Below are positions 61,853-64,000 of a stretch of DNA of 64,000 nt, one piece after another. The DNA lies in contig JACMZG010001908.1 in assembly GCA_018340805.1 (NCBI GenBank), forward strand, positions 49,338,378 to 49,402,377. Direction: 5' to 3'. The notes below the pieces were generated by a model. The model was not told the DNA's origin, made no database searches, and saw only the letters and a program-made list of their open reading frames with translations. Each line of letters opens with the position of its first letter. Within the stretch, counting starts at the first letter, position 1. Origin of the DNA: Microvelia longipes (taxonomy: Eukaryota > Arthropoda > Insecta > Hemiptera > Veliidae). The translations under genes were made by a program, and so were the position numbers.

Positions 61853-64000
61853 TTAACGTAAGTCTATGACTTATCATTGATCAACATGTTTAATTGTGTA
61901 TTGTGTTTTTTCTTTAGTTGGAAAGAGTGATAAGTATTTTATATTTGATACTACCGTGTTCCACAAACCATGGATAGTGGACACTCACAATAAGATTGCG
62001 TGAAAAACATCTAAGAATTTACAAAGCAAAAGTATTAAATTCTGTGTCTAATCAGGGAACTGCAGCGATATTATTGATGCTTCGACATAACGTCGTATCC
62101 TGCTCTATTTTGTTACGTTTAACTCATCAGATTGTCAACAGAGTCTGAACTCATTATGTCCTTATTATTACTCTCAAATGATCACATAATAATGTTAAAC
62201 CTTAAGCTTTTAACGTTCAGTTAAATTAATTATACTTAATGACCATAGAAAACGAAACACTAGATTACTGGCGAAGCAATAATTATTTTTCAAGTATTAA
62301 ATCAATTCGTCTGGATAAAATACATAATTAGTAATAAATAAATTATCATAAGCCCCTCGCTAATAATTCATTTGGTTTTGGTTTATATTTTACCTCAAAT
62401 TTAAAAAAAAAATCAATTCTGACCTACTTTTACCCAACCCCAAAAATAACCCTTATTCGAAAAAATTTAGTTATAAATTAATAATTTATTTCTGAAAGCA
62501 AGGGATAGAGAACTAATTAATCATTTGCTTTCCTCCCTCTTTGCTTCCCCTCGTAAATTTTCTGATTGATTATAATGAGTCGGTGTCGAGATTAAATTCT
62601 AAACTAATAAATTAATGTTAATATTAAACATGAGTTTTGCTTCTAAGCTGAGATAGAATATTTATATGCGTTCAATGCAATAAGTACTTATATAAAGTGT
62701 GCTAAAATGTATCTAGGAATTTAGATTTAATTAAAAATACTGAAGAAATTTAAGAATCAACTGCTCACACATATTGTACTTGGAAAAAGTACTTAGGTTT
62801 TCATGTGATTCCAATCCACGTGTCATATTAAACTTTGAGCTTGTTTCTCGAAACAAAACCTCAAAGCAGTTAATAGCTGATCAAGTATCAATCATAGGTT
62901 TCCTTTGATGGTTATTGATGCTATTACTGGAATGCAAACAAAACGATTCTAGTGTTCAATCAATGATAATATCTCTCAAGTCTCTAAAAGTATCTCATAG
63001 TCTCTGATTGTCTAGTTATATCACTAAAACTCCATTCACTCTTACGAAGAAATTTAAATAATTGCTTAAACGCTTCATTTTTCAAATCGTACATTAATTG
63101 CAATCCCCACGGTTTTAAACAGGAAACATCAATTGCATTTTAAAGGGCGAACCTATTGGTTTGAACCAATAGGTTCCAACCAAGATCTGACACAGTAGGA
63201 CATAGCAAGCAATCTGACAATTACGAGGAAAATCCCTTTTAGATCGTCCTGACATTAAACCTAGACAGAATCCCATAGTATTACTTGGTGCCATCTAGAA
63301 AAACAATCGGTACTGCGTGTCTTAGATTCTTCGTAACAAAATTTCAAGGTGATAACTAAGCACGGACACTGCTAAATCTAGGTTCCCAATTCCTCTATCA
63401 CTGAATTTCACAATATTTCCCATTTATTTACTGGAGCGGTTATTTTCACTGTTTCACCAGTTTTATCACCAGTCTTTCAAAAGCTCGGCTGATGTAGTTA
63501 AAGAGGGTAATGACCTCATTTAACTACATCAGCCCGAAGATCGTCACCTTTACATGACAGCTAAAAAACGGAAAGGTAAATTCACTCTTGTTTCTGAGAA
63601 AGTAAAATTCATCATTACATTTTCGTGTTAGCAACTACCAGAGACCACGTAAAACCGAGGATATGTTTTTCAGCAATAAAATCAAAACCTATTGAGAAAC
63701 ATTTTGAAGATAACTTTGCTTAAAGTCCTCTAGCAGTTGGAAGCCATTGACCATCAGGTTGTAATATAAACGCTAGACTATAGTGCAACCTGTATCTATT
63801 AATGAAGATTGTAATAAATATTAATTATTTTGTACGTGACACATAAAAAATTAAATAATATTTATAATGAAATGAATATCATAGTTGATTAACTTTATTA
63901 CCCACTCGTTAATTAAATTAACCAGACCGAAATTCCATCATAACGAATTGTCAAAAAGTAAAGTGTTGATTCAATATTGCTACCGCTATAACTCAAAATG
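61853..64000. other. AT-rich DNA with two short palindromes
   Basis: 63149-63176 is a near-perfect palindrome (GAACCTATTGGTT / AACCAATAGGTTC). 63488-63533 is a hairpin with GCTGATGTAGTTAAA arms plus an inner GAGG/CCTC. The minus strand at 63383-63415 faintly resembles a tRNA A box (TTCAGTGATAGAG), so a degraded SINE may occupy about 63180-63420. No gene is seen. Confidence 0.4.

Overview
This 64 kb window looks like intergenic DNA from an AT-rich animal genome, with no bacterial-style gene layout. I found no host protein-coding gene that I can support. The open frames present are short, sit in AT-rich or simple-repeat DNA, or belong to transposon relics. The recognisable relics are an R1/Jockey-type non-LTR retrotransposon (APE endonuclease, RNase H and C-terminal zinc-knuckle fragments at three separate places) and a Penelope-like element (RT end plus GIY-YIG endonuclease). 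The R1/Jockey type favours an arthropod, possibly a hemipteran; the species cannot be named from this sequence.

Layout. 1-5 kb: AT-rich DNA, a 28-bp tandem array, a 190-bp-arm inverted repeat and a non-LTR C-terminal relic. 5-10 kb: a decayed hammerhead-like end, a GC-richer SINE-like block, a long TA tract, a composite repeat (three ~150-bp units, tRNA-like T-arm, conserved tail motif), a large palindrome built from that tail, and the first 5S-rRNA-related element. 12-17 kb: a second full-length 5S-related element, a 62-bp satellite-like array, a second composite repeat, a 38-bp array and more 5S-like sequence. 19-24 kb: foldbacks, a 24-bp array, the 5' half of a non-LTR element and another 5S-related element. 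26-36 kb: TA tracts, diverged relatives of the 5S-related element, a 35-bp array split by a ~1 kb insert, an 8-bp array and a hammerhead-bearing palindrome. 37-46 kb: an RNase H relic, a 5S-like segment with a different tail, a second type of hammerhead-bearing palindrome, TA tracts and another 5S-related element. 50-61 kb: a MITE-like element, a hammerhead-bearing palindrome inside a 26-bp array, and the Penelope-like relic abutting a second 24-bp array.

Two systems deserve attention. (1) A dispersed family of about 475-645 bp has matching ends and an internal segment resembling the 3' half of 5S rRNA, including the C-box region. (2) Two sequence families carry hammerhead self-cleaving ribozyme motifs. 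At three of the loci they are arranged as head-to-head inverted pairs; one family also lies at the 3' end of the Penelope-like relic. Its stem II differs between loci by changes that preserve pairing. These calls come from reading the sequence; no alignment, folding or database search was run.
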